Shown here in pieces: positions 48,401 to 60,400 of a stretch of 64,000 bases of DNA. The DNA is from Macrosoma leucophasiata. Its lineage: Eukaryota; Arthropoda; Insecta; Lepidoptera; Hedylidae. The DNA lies in the NCBI GenBank assembly GCA_036365455.1, contig JAWQUS010000030.1, forward strand, positions 1,550,001 through 1,614,000, read 5' to 3'. Every line of letters starts with the position of its first letter. Position 1 is the first letter of the stretch. The notes below the pieces were generated by a model, which was given only the letters and a program-made list of their open reading frames with translations, was not told the DNA's origin and made no database searches. The position numbers and the translations under genes are program-made.

Positions 48401-51400
48401 GTACAAAATACTGCAACTGTTTTGCTAACCTCAACGTCATGCGATAAAACGGCGATCGCCAAGCTCGCGCCAAGTAGCGCTCGCAGAGCGGTAGGCCGAG
48501 TATAGGATTCGACTTATTCGTTCTCTCTCTCTTTTTCTATCTTTCTCTCTCTCGTGCGGTCGGCATGTGCACGGGCCCTAAGTACGAGATGATTCGATTG
48601 TCCTCAGGCGCAGATCGAGCAGGGCGTGGCGGAGTTCGAGCGGCGCTACGTGTACCACGTGTCCGGCGCGCACAAACACGAGAGAGGTGACACACATTCT
48701 AATACTTTTTAAAAAGGGAGGATCATTATTGTATGCCTCACTTTATCCTCGTCCAGGCCTTTGATTTGCCTTGTCCCTTAGAGCCAAGCATATGAGAGCA
48801 ATAGCGATAGTCTGACTGTCGCCATCGCTTTCATACCGACTATTAAAGTAATGACGAGCATCACCTAATCTATCTTCCATCAAATGGTGGTGTTAGTACC
48901 ATCGTGATCCGGTAATGTGGAGATATGGCGTGGAATGAATTTATGTATTATATTCTATTTTAAAGAAAAATGGAAAGAAAATTTGACTTCAGGCGAGACT
49001 CGAACTCGCGGCCTACTGGGAATCTAGTCCAGCCGCTCTTCCAATTGAGCTACTGAAGTCCTGCCCGATTTGTCAAATCTTTCCTTCACATTTATTGCAT
49101 TGCTTTATGGTAGCAGCAGCGCCATCTATTACCAACTATGCTAGTTAGGCAACCGATATAATAGACTTTTCAGTTTATTGAATATCGTAAAGAAGTCGCT
49201 TTTACCCTTAATAATTGTTTTTATATTATTTCGCATTAACACATGCTTGTGAAAAAATTTGACTTCAAATTTTTCTTTCCATTTTTCTTTAAAAATAAAA
49301 ATATATTTCACAAGCATGTGTTAATGCGAAATAATATAAAAACAATCATTGGTAGATTTTTTTAATGTAACGAAAGTGGCAAACAAGCATGCGCATTTAG
49401 ACCTCTGGTTTTTGTGTAGATGTCTATAGGCTGCAGTCATCACTTAACAATCTTGTGAAATGCAGGCTTGCTTACCATCTTCGTTTTATATAAAACAAAA
49501 TAAAGAAACAAGGACTGGGCGGTCTTTGAAAATCTGAGATAGAGCCTAGACTTTACAACTGGGCTGAGCCCGTTTATTCAGAAATCGTAGGTTTTTCTAA
49601 AAAATCTGGCCACTGCTTCAGTGAAATATAGGCGTGAATATAATTTTGGTGAAGTACATACACAAAGGTTGTAAACAGTAGATATAAGATGGAAAACAAA
49701 CCATAACACTCGACGTTATCGATATCGGCAATCGACGAGCGTGCCGATAAGATTACATCGGAAAAGATTGTGGTATTGTCGCACTGCTAGCGAAGCGATG
49801 TCTCATTTACAATATACTTGGGTGAAATAAAACAATTTTTTACGGATTTATCTCGCGTATATTAAACTAAAATGATTTTCAGTCTGCCCGGGACCACGGA
49901 AGCTGAAAAGCGACCGAAACGTCGGGTTGATTTTAAAAATAATTTTAGTTTAATATACGCGAGATAAATCCGTAAAAAATAGTTTTATTTCAATGAGTGT
50001 AGCTCGCGAAAACCTAAGAACATATCATAATATACTTGGGTCTTTAATCGACTGCGCCCGTACGCGGGAGTGGCTACTGAATTTCGTAACTTCCCCCCTG
50101 TAATCTCCGAAGGGATAGACAGAGGTAAATGCATGCATTCAAGCATACATGCAAACACCCACGATTCGCCGGTTACGTTTGGCCTATGTAACAGGTGGCG
50201 AGCCTATATCAGGACAGGAATTCAGTAGCGGAGTCCCGTAGGCGGGTTGTTTTTCAAGTGTATGTAAGCTACAGAGCTGCTAAAGAAATATAATTCTTAT
50301 ATATAACGAAGATGAAAAAAAAAGCACGCAACTCGCATGTTAAGTGATCGATAAAGCCTATAAACATCTACACATGAACCAGAGCTCAAAATGCTGATGT
50401 GTTGCCACCCCTGAGATCTTCGTTGTTATGTCTCTGTGATAGTTATTATGGGACCATGCATTACCATCTAACCAGAATACGAAACCGCTAAACACTACCA
50501 TTTGGACCTAGGAAGGAAGGAGCTCGAAGGCGTAGGCATCACCGCATTACCTAATATACTTGCCGCTAAATGGTAGTGTTCAACACTATCGTGTTCCGGT
50601 CAGGTGGTAATGAACGGCCCTGTAATTTCCGGCACAGAGGCAAAACACCTTAGGTCTCAGGAGTGGTAACGCATCTGCATTTTGACCTAAGTCTTTGTGT
50701 GGTTGTCTATAGGCTGCAGTCATCACTTAACAACAATGTGAACTGCATGCTTGTTTGCCACGTCCATTACATAAAAAAAAATGTGCTCAAACTCCGAGGT
50801 TCTGGGAAACTTCGCGAAAATGAAAAAATCTCAATAGAACCAGGATTTTACACCTTTACCTATGATAGCCCCTGACCCGGGATTCGAATTCAGGACCGCA
50901 GCGTAGCAGTAGTGGTATGTAGGCGGCACGTCTCGAGACGGCACTGGTTTAGTTAGTTTACTTCACCGGGCAATCGGCGAGCGCAGAAGGCGGTCCAGGC
51001 TAAGCAAAAAAGTTAGCGCAACTGCCTAAAGGTGACCCTTGTAGGTCCGAACCTCGGCTTAGGACGTTGCGGAAAGGCACATGACATATGCGATTAGGGG
51101 CGGTGCAGTAGTGGCCTGCTACCACTGTACTACTGAGGCAGTATTAAATGTATAATAATAGGAAAAAGTCACCTTAAATAACAGGTATATTTGTTGCAGG
51201 AACCTGGGATATGATCCGGGGGAAAATAGAAGCAGTCACGGGGCGAACTAAGTCTAAGGAAAAACAGAATAAGGTACATCCACGCTTGAAAAACGTGGCC
51301 TGTTTTATTTATCATTTTTGTAATGTGTTTTACATTAATTTAAAGGATTTCCCAAAAAAATCGAAGAACTACCTCTAAATTGTGACTTCTTTTTTCGATC

Positions 51401-54400
51401 GTAACCGTTGATAATGACATCGGTTTATAAGTCTGGTTAATCGATTTGATGAGTTTTACAGTTTATAGAATATTGTTAAGATGTAGGATATAACTCTCTC
51501 TAGTTGCGAAAAACATAATGCATATAATTTGATTATATGAAATACGTAGGTATACACGGCAGATTATTATGCATAATTCAAATTCAATTGACAACATTTC
51601 AAATTTGACACGACCCTAAAAGAAAAATACCGTTTCTTTGTTTTTCTTTTCTGAGTTCAAATATATATTTTTTTGTATTCTTTTATTTCTTAATTTCTGT
51701 GAAAATAAAATTAAACGGAAAAACATGTGATGACTTAGATAAAAACATTATTGTTACATACTCTGTGACAAGATTTGTCAAATTTATACGGATACGTCAA
51801 TGTCAAAGTATAAAACTAGGAAGTAGGGATGGTGATCCGAGACCTGAGATCGATTAATCGGAAAAGGATCTTTAGGAACCAAAAAATCGGTTCTTATTTA
51901 AATCATTATAATAATTTATTTTAATCGATCCACAGTACCGGATTGATCTTGTGATACTATACCCTGGAAAATCGAAGATCGATCTTTTTGGTTAATTCAC
52001 ATAGGGACTAAGAATAATAGGGATAAAGAATGTCAAGTACTAAATAACTAGAGCAGACTATTGAGCTACAATCATAAACATAATAAATCTGTCCCAAAAT
52101 ATTAAACATCCTAGATTTGAATTTCATTCATAGATATTCACTTTTTAGTTATAAAAAAACAACAAACGAAAACCGTGATGCATAGGTATATACATACATA
52201 GATATTAAACATAATGTAAAATTCGCAATAAAATAATTAACATTATTAAAATTAAAAAAAATCCCAAAAAAATTATGAATCCAAATGTAATACAGTGCAA
52301 GTAAATATTGATTGCAGGTACCGGAGTCGGACGCTATCGCGGAGTTGGATTCGGTTATCGACTATCACGGCAAAACGAGTGAGTGTGCGTGTGTGTTACA
52401 CCTAATCTCCGGATAACGCCACTTGTATAGGGGCCCCTATTAATTTCATTGTTTGTAAACATATAATTGATTACATATATGCATAAAGATAAAAATAAAT
52501 ATATGTATACCTTTAGTTATAAAATACGAATATATTTTTTTCTGTTAAGAAAATTGGCATTTCAAACGTTTTTTTAGTTTATTTTTATGTAAGGAAGATT
52601 GCCTACAAGCATGCAGCTCACGTTGATGTTAATTGAAGAATGCAGCCTATAGACATCTACATAAAACCACAGGTCAAAATGCCGATGCGTTGCCACCCCT
52701 GGGACTTAAGTGTCAAGTCTCTGTGATAGTTATTACGGGGCCATACATTACCATCTAATCGGAACACGATAGTGTCGGACACTACAATTTAGTGGCAGAT
52801 AGGTTAGGTAATGGGGTGGTGCCTACGCCCTCGAGCTCCTACACTTGGAACTCTACCACAGTAAAAACAACAAATGATTTAACGTTTTCGTAGGTTTTCG
52901 CGAGCTTCATACACTGTAGAAATTAAACTTGCGGATTTTCTCGCGTATACAACACTCCCAAACTTCTTACACCCGACGTTTCGGTCGCTTTTTAGTTTGG
53001 GAGTGTTATATACGCGAGAAAATCCGCAAGTTTAATTTCTACAACAAATGATTTATTTACAGTCAAAGAAACGAGCAGCGTTCTAAAAAGATCGCGAAGA
53101 AAAAACAAAGAGGCGCAGAACGATACAAAAAATGGCGGCACGTGGCCCAAAGCTCGCGCCAACTTCATCCTCGAAGAGAACTCCACCGGCACCATCGTCC
53201 AGCCCCGCTCCAGGAAGGAGAGGCCGCCTCTCTCCATCCTGCTCAGCCCACCCACTAAACTCCCCCCCGAACCCCAACGGTCGAACGTCAACCGCAACTC
53301 GAACCCGATACCCCTAGGTCACGTCCCCCTCACACAAGTCACAGCGCCCGCGCGCCATTCCGTGTACAAATCCATAGAATCCTCCCCGGCGATAGAACAC
53401 TTTCCCAAACCCGCCCCGTTGACCATACATAACCCTTTCGCCTCGCCCAACAATATCACCTTCGAGAAGACTCGGACGTTGGAGAAAGACAAGATGTCGA
53501 TCAGCGACTACGAGCACGACGTCACCCCCAACAGGCTCAGCCTCGTCCTCAACCCGTCCGACGACTCGCTCGACTACCAGCCGGCCGCGCGCAACAGAAC
53601 CAAAAGCCCTCACTCCCTGGACTTCATGGTCAACAAAGGACCCAGCTCTTTAGACTTCGTCACCCGAAAATCGCCGAGCTCACTCGAACACTCGATAAAG
53701 AACCACTCGGGAAAGGACATCCTTGAACAGTATTACTCGAGCAAAAAGTCCTCATCGCCGAAAACTGTCAATAAGTATCCGTCGGACAGTGACAGTTTCG
53801 GACCCGACAGCTTGAACAGCAACGCGAACTTTCCCATGACTGGGACCTTACCTTCGCAATCGCGGCTCCAATCCCAGTACTACAGAGGCCCGTTCGTCAA
53901 TTCCAACCCTCATACGTCGAGTCGATACACGCATTTATCGAGTCCCACGAATATACCCCAAAGTCAATCGGGCGAAAGCATAGGGACGAGCTACGATATG
54001 CATTCTTTCACGTCTCACACGCACAACATGTCCGATTTACAACCTGTTCCCCGAACGAACAGGGAATTCCATCACACGTACGAAGGCGGAACGTTTCCTA
54101 GAAAAAAAGAAAATCAGAGGTTTCGTATACCGTCCAACCCGAGTGTGACGTCGAAGAATTCCGCCGGAAAACTCAGTACCGGCTCCATAGAGAGAAGCTC
54201 GGAACGAAACTCACCAATGCCGACATTTCACGTGGAAGTCCTGAGCCCGGGTCGAGGCGCTAAGCAATTAACGCATAAGACTAGAAATTCTATGCCGGAG
54301 TACTGCGGCCTCGGCTGGAATAAGCCTTTGCCCGGCGAATTGAGGAGAGTCCACATAGATAAAAGTCAACAACCGTTAGGTATACAGATATATTGTCCGC

Positions 54401-57400
54401 CGAGCAGCGGAGGAGTTTTTGTGTCGACCGTCAACGACAACTCGTTGGCCAGCCAAGTCGGACTTCAAGTGGGCGACCAGTTGCTAGAAGTATGCGGTAT
54501 CAACATGAGATCCGCGACGTATGCACTAGCCGCGAGCGTTTTGAGGCAAATAGGCAACTCCATAACGATGCTAGTGCAGTTCTCGCCTGAGAAATACAAA
54601 GATGAAATTGAGGTGCCGGGTAGTTCCTCTTCGGGTGAGAGTTCGCACGACGAAGAAGTGTCTTTATCTGGGTCGCCGACGCCTAGAAATTCGCCCGGAC
54701 CGCAGCAGTCTCTTCGAATGGACAACCCTGCGTCCGATGTGGGTACCCTCAGGAGTTCGGGCAAAGACCTGCCCAGGTTTCTGTTGATTGAGATGAGAAA
54801 TTGCTCGGATCTCGGTATAAGTTTGGTGGGAGGAAACGCGGTGGGGATATACGTGCATAGCGTGCAGATAGACTCGCCCGCGTACATCGCCGGCTTGCGG
54901 ACGGGTGACCAGATATTGGAGTATAATAATGTGGATTTGAGAAGAGCGACGGCTGAGCAGGCCGCTTTGGAGTTGGCGAAGCCGGCAGACAAAGTAAGTA
55001 TCTTTGTCTCACTAGAAAACATAAAATTACAACGACAACTGGGTTATATGAATACATCGAATTTAATTTGTATTCAACGGAGTGGATTTTTCTTATTCAT
55101 TGAGTTACTTCTCCTACAAAGGGATACCTCTGCTTTTATGGAATTGCAAAGACTTTTGACTGTTTTATATTAATCTTTTATTTCTTCGACTAACTTTACA
55201 AAACTAGTTCATAAAACAAATTACTATACCACCAAATAATTGCATGCTCTTATTCCAACATTAAGAAGTTAAAAAATAAAGGGTATATCCGGAATTGTTT
55301 CTTTAAAAAAGAAAAAGCAAAGATAACAAAAATGAACCAGGAGGAAGGTTAAATGTAGGTAGTACAGTTAAGAATAAAAATGTATAAACGTTACTCGAAT
55401 ATATAAACATACATAATATTAAGCTGCCTTGGCTCTAAAACGCATCAATTCACATAGTTCACTGAGCAGACATCGAACAACAAATCAATAGGCAAGCGGT
55501 TTCTTTAATACGTTAAATGAGCCCACCTTTTTTATTTCTGAGGGTATTTTATTACAAAATTGAGCTCCTTCAAACGTAATCATTGATTTGCCATAGTTTT
55601 TGCCACCTTTCCTGTCTGTACTGATTGATATATTTCGGATTTTCCAAAAGTATCTATCGCCTCCAATCCAATCCATTGCATTCCAGGTGAGCGTGCTAGT
55701 GGGGCACGACCTGCAGCAGTACCACGAGATCAAGGACAAGCCGGGCGACGCCTTCTACATCCGCGCCGGCTTCGACCGCTGCGCCAAGATCACCTCCATC
55801 GGCATGGACACCATAGACGAGTACTCCCTCTGGTTCCGCAAGGACGAGGTGCTGTTCGTGGACAACACGCTGTTTAACGGGGCTCCGGGCTTGTGGCGCG
55901 CTTGGCAGCTGGACTGCAAGGGCGTTAAGCGGCATTGGGGGACTATACCTAGTAAATTCAAGTGAGTATTTTTGGTCTTGTTCAAGGCCATGCGTGCTTC
56001 TGAGGCAGTATGGTCTTGCGGCTCGTATAGATCGCAAGCGGATCCACTCGGTTTTGTGAAACGGGCGCGGTTGGGTGTATGATAGGTGACCGCTAGTGGC
56101 ACGTTAAACTGTCGGCCTCGGTTGCTATCGATATAAGCGGTTATGGGCGGTCTGACAACATCCGACAGCGGGTTGGCCACTAATCCGTATCTTCACCATT
56201 CCGCATCGGAGCAGCGTGGTGGAGTAAGCTCCTGGCCTTCTCCCAAAAAGAGGAGAGACTCGTGCTCAGCAGTGGGACATAAATAGTTATTGCTACTGTC
56301 TCATGTAGCCTACAGGAAGCAGGCAACTGTCCTGGGTTCCGTTCGGGCCCTGGGTTCCAGTTTCCAGAATCGGTTGCTATCGGAGATAAAAAGAAGTGTA
56401 AAATCCTTTAATGGGATTTTTCAGTTTTCTGAAAGTTACCCAGTACCTCGGAGTTTGATAATTTGGTCGGAGATATCAACAGTTACATGGACCAAAACGT
56501 AACAAAATCGTGGGTGTTTGCATGTACATGAGTATAGTGGGAGGGAACGCAAAATAATCGAGCAACATTTTCAGAGTGGAAGAGGTGCTGAGGCGATCCA
56601 CGGGCACGCTGGACAACGAGGCGCAGCGCCGCGCCTCGAGCACCGCGCGGCGCTCGTTCTTCCGCCGCAAGAAGCACCGCGACAGCAAGGAGCTGGCGTC
56701 CTTCTCCAACACGGAGCTGGGCTGCTGGAGCGACTCCGGCACGCTGGCCGACGACGCGCCGCCGCCGCCGCTGTCCTACCAGCGGGTGGAGAGGCTGCAT
56801 TGTGAGTACTAAAAAAAACGGTACGGCCCTGTAATTTCCGGCACAGAAGCATAACACCATAGGCCTTAGGAGTGGGAACGCATCTGCATTTTGACCTTGG
56901 TCTTTGTGTGGGTGTCTATAGGCTGCAGTCATCACTTAACATCAATGTGAACTACATGCTTGTTTGCCCCTACTATTACATAAAAAAAAACGCTTACACT
57001 CCCAGCCCCACACTAGGTATAAACCTGTGTCGTGGGTGCCGTTGTACAAACACAACGCATACACGAACACCCACACCCGAAACAGATATCTGTAGGCCAT
57101 ACAAATATTTGTCTCGGTGCGGGGATCGAACCCGCGACCCTTCGAATCGAACGGTCGTCTCACACCGCTGAACTGATCGGGTCGTCAACTCTCACTTAGA
57201 AGGCTGGTCAGGTTGCCGTATCGCACTGTTTGGGCCCTGATCCGTTCGTTTTATGAATTACCACTACTTCGCTTCTAGAGATTATTTTTGATGTATTCGA
57301 AAATACTTTTTCAAATTATGATTTAAAGTTCCAGAGATAAGCGCGTTCGAAGATAATATAATCCCCATTGCCATACGATTTTCGTAAAACCTCTTAAATC

Positions 57401-60400
57401 TTCAACTAACGTGAAGCCGTCGGCGGCTACGGGACAATTAAAATCTTTTGTCATATTTTTCCTAGTGACTTGACGAGTTAATTACGAAAAGTGAGTAGAA
57501 AAAGTAACTAATAAAGGAGAAGTTCCACGTTGGGCCTGCACCTTGTACACTATATCAAAAGTTAGAGAAAAATATGCAGAATCATGGAAAAATACTCAAA
57601 AAATAATTTGAATCGTTATTTTTTTGCCGGAAATATTTATTTTACGTAATTTTTGTGTGACAGAAATATGTTGCCATATCGCTGCTATGATATTCTTGTT
57701 TTTGAAATATACTAACGACAATTCATTGAAGATTTAATTAACGATTTGAATAACTGAAAATGATTTAGTATTTTATGCTTCATCTGTCAATATAGTGTAC
57801 ATAGGGGCCCAAGCTCCATACATTTTGGCACGCCTCCTTTGGCTACAAGTTTTGATAATTGTAGCTGTCGGAGGTCGAAAAATATAAGTTAGCAACACTA
57901 CCCATCCCTACCTTAGGAATGAATTCCCATTTTATGAATCGCCATCTCTCTGCTTTTAGGAATTCTTGCTTATAAATGACCACTGCTTTGCTTTCCGAAA
58001 TTAATTCAATTCTGTCAATTAGGATATTAATATAGCCTTGTGAATGTCGCTATCATACACACAAAATTATCAAGTCCGACTCTAAATGAATTATCAAACT
58101 GGATGTCCTAGATTTATTTCAAGGAGTGTAGTTCTTATTATAATGTTCACTGTTAGCGCAAAGTTAACGGTGTATTGTCGACACTCGACAGACGGCAGCC
58201 GGCGGCCGGTGGCGGTGCTGGGCCCGCTGCGCGAGTGTGTGGCCGGCAAGCTGGTGTCGGACTGGCCGCACGTGTTCGCGCGCGCCCACCCGCGCCCCGA
58301 GCCGCGCGCCCTGCGCGACCTGGCGCACAAGGTAATTATAATGGCAACCCTTGATACGTCCCACCGCTGGGCCCGCTGCGCGAGTGTGTGGCCGGCAAGC
58401 TGGTGTCGGACTGGCCGCACGTGTTCGCGCGCGCCCACCCGCGCCCCGAGCCGCGCGCCCTGCGCGACCTGGCGCACAAGGTAATTATAATGGCAACCCT
58501 TGATACGTCCCACCGCTGGGCCCGCTGCGCGAGTGTGTGGCCGGCAAGCTGGTGTCGGACTGGCCGCACGTGTTCGCGCGCGCCCACCCGCGCCCCGAGC
58601 CGCGCGCCCTGCGCGACCTGGCGCACAAGGTAATTATAATGGCAACCCTTGATACGTCCCACCGCTGGGCCCGCTGCGCGAGTGTGTGGCCGGCAAGCTG
58701 GTGTCGGACTGGCCGCACGTGTTCGCGCGCGCCCACCCGCGCCCCGAGCCGCGCGCCCTGCGCGACCTGGCGCACAAGGTAATTATAATGGCAACCCTTG
58801 ATACGTCCCACCGCTGGGCCCGCTGCGCGAGTGTGTGGCCGGCAAGCTGGTGTCGGACTGGCCGCACGTGTTCGCGCGCGCCCACCCGCGCCCCGAGCCG
58901 CGCGCCCTGCGCGACCTGGCGCACAAGGTAATTATAATGGCAACCCTTGATACGTCCCACCGCTGGGCCCGCTGCGCGAGTGTGTGGCCGGCAAGCTGGT
59001 GTCGGACTGGCCGCACGTGTTCGCGCGCGCCCACCCGCGCCCCGAGCCGCGCGCCCTGCGCGACCTGGCGCACAAGGTAATTATAATGGCAACCCTTGAT
59101 ACGTCCCACCGCTGGGCCCGCTGCGCGAGTGTGTGGCCGGCAAGCTGGTGTCGGACTGGCCGCACGTGTTCGCGCGCGCCCACCCGCGCCCCGAGCCGCG
59201 CGCCCTGCGCGACCTGGCGCACAAGGTAATTATAATGGCAACCCTTGATACGTCCCACCGCTGGGCCCGCTGCGCGAGTGTGTGGCCGGCAAGCTGGTGT
59301 CGGACTGGCCGCACGTGTTCGCGCGCGCCCACCCGCGCCCCGAGCCGCGCGCCCTGCGCGACCTGGCGCACAAGGTAATTATAATGGCAACCCTTGATAC
59401 GTCCCACCGCTGGGCCCGCTGCGCGAGTGTGTGGCCGGCAAGCTGGTGTCGGACTGGCCGCACGTGTTCGCGCGCGCCCACCCGCGCCCCGAGCCGCGCG
59501 CCCTGCGCGACCTGGCGCACAAGGTAATTATAATGGCAACCCTTGATACGTCCCACTGCCGGGCACGCGTTTCGCCCCTGCTTGGGAGGAGGCCTGGAGC
59601 TCACTCCACCACGCTGCTCCAATGATGGCCAACCTGCTGTGGTATGTTTTCAAACCGCCCATAAGGCATCAGACAAGGTTTGACGACTGCTATCTATCGA
59701 TGTGTTCGTAGTGCGGTCTGTGAATCTCACCATTAGAATGAAAACTCATACTTTACTGACAGTTCTAAAAATACTTTGCTGAAAGTAAACTTGTATTGCA
59801 GTCTGTAAATGTCAACCTAACACTCCCTATTTCTGCGTAGGGCATCCACTGCATCCTAGACGTCAACGTGCCCATGATAGAGAAGCTGCACAAACACCAA
59901 ATTTACCCGATAGTGCTGTTCATCAAGTTCAAGTCCTTCAAGCAGATAAAGGAGGTGAAGGACACCCGGTATCCCGCGGACAAGGTGTCCGCTAAAGCCG
60001 CTAAGGAGATGTACGAGCACGGTTTGAAAGTGGAGAACGAATATAGGAATTATATATCGGGTATGTTGGTTATTGTGTATCAATTTTTTGAACGCAGTTC
60101 CTTATCGCGCGGTACGCTTCCTAAGGGGGCTAGGCGAGCGTCACGAAAAATCCTCGCGATACTTTTGTTATAGTGCGTAGCTCTCAAAGAGGGGGCAGGC
60201 CGAGTACAGGATTCGACTTTTTCGTTCTTTCTCTCGACAGTGACAAGCCACGCGACTCGCGCGTCTGCTGTGTATGCGTTGTTTGTTCGTGTGTATGTAG
60301 TTTTAGTTATTTAAAAAAAAAAACTATTGTGAATGTGATTCATTAGAAGATGAAGAGTTTTTTTTTACATTTTCTAGTTTCATCACTTCAGTTAAAAAAA

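Noticed and set aside
54994..55173. C-terminal tail encoded past exon 21 (premature DLG5 isoform)
   Set aside because: The donor GTAAGT is strong and the sequence after it loses PDZ4 similarity, while exon 22 completes the domain in phase.
58332..59523. Regular 149-bp repeats resembling a CRISPR-like array
   Set aside because: Units are contiguous copies of an exon with no unique spacers, in a eukaryotic gene.
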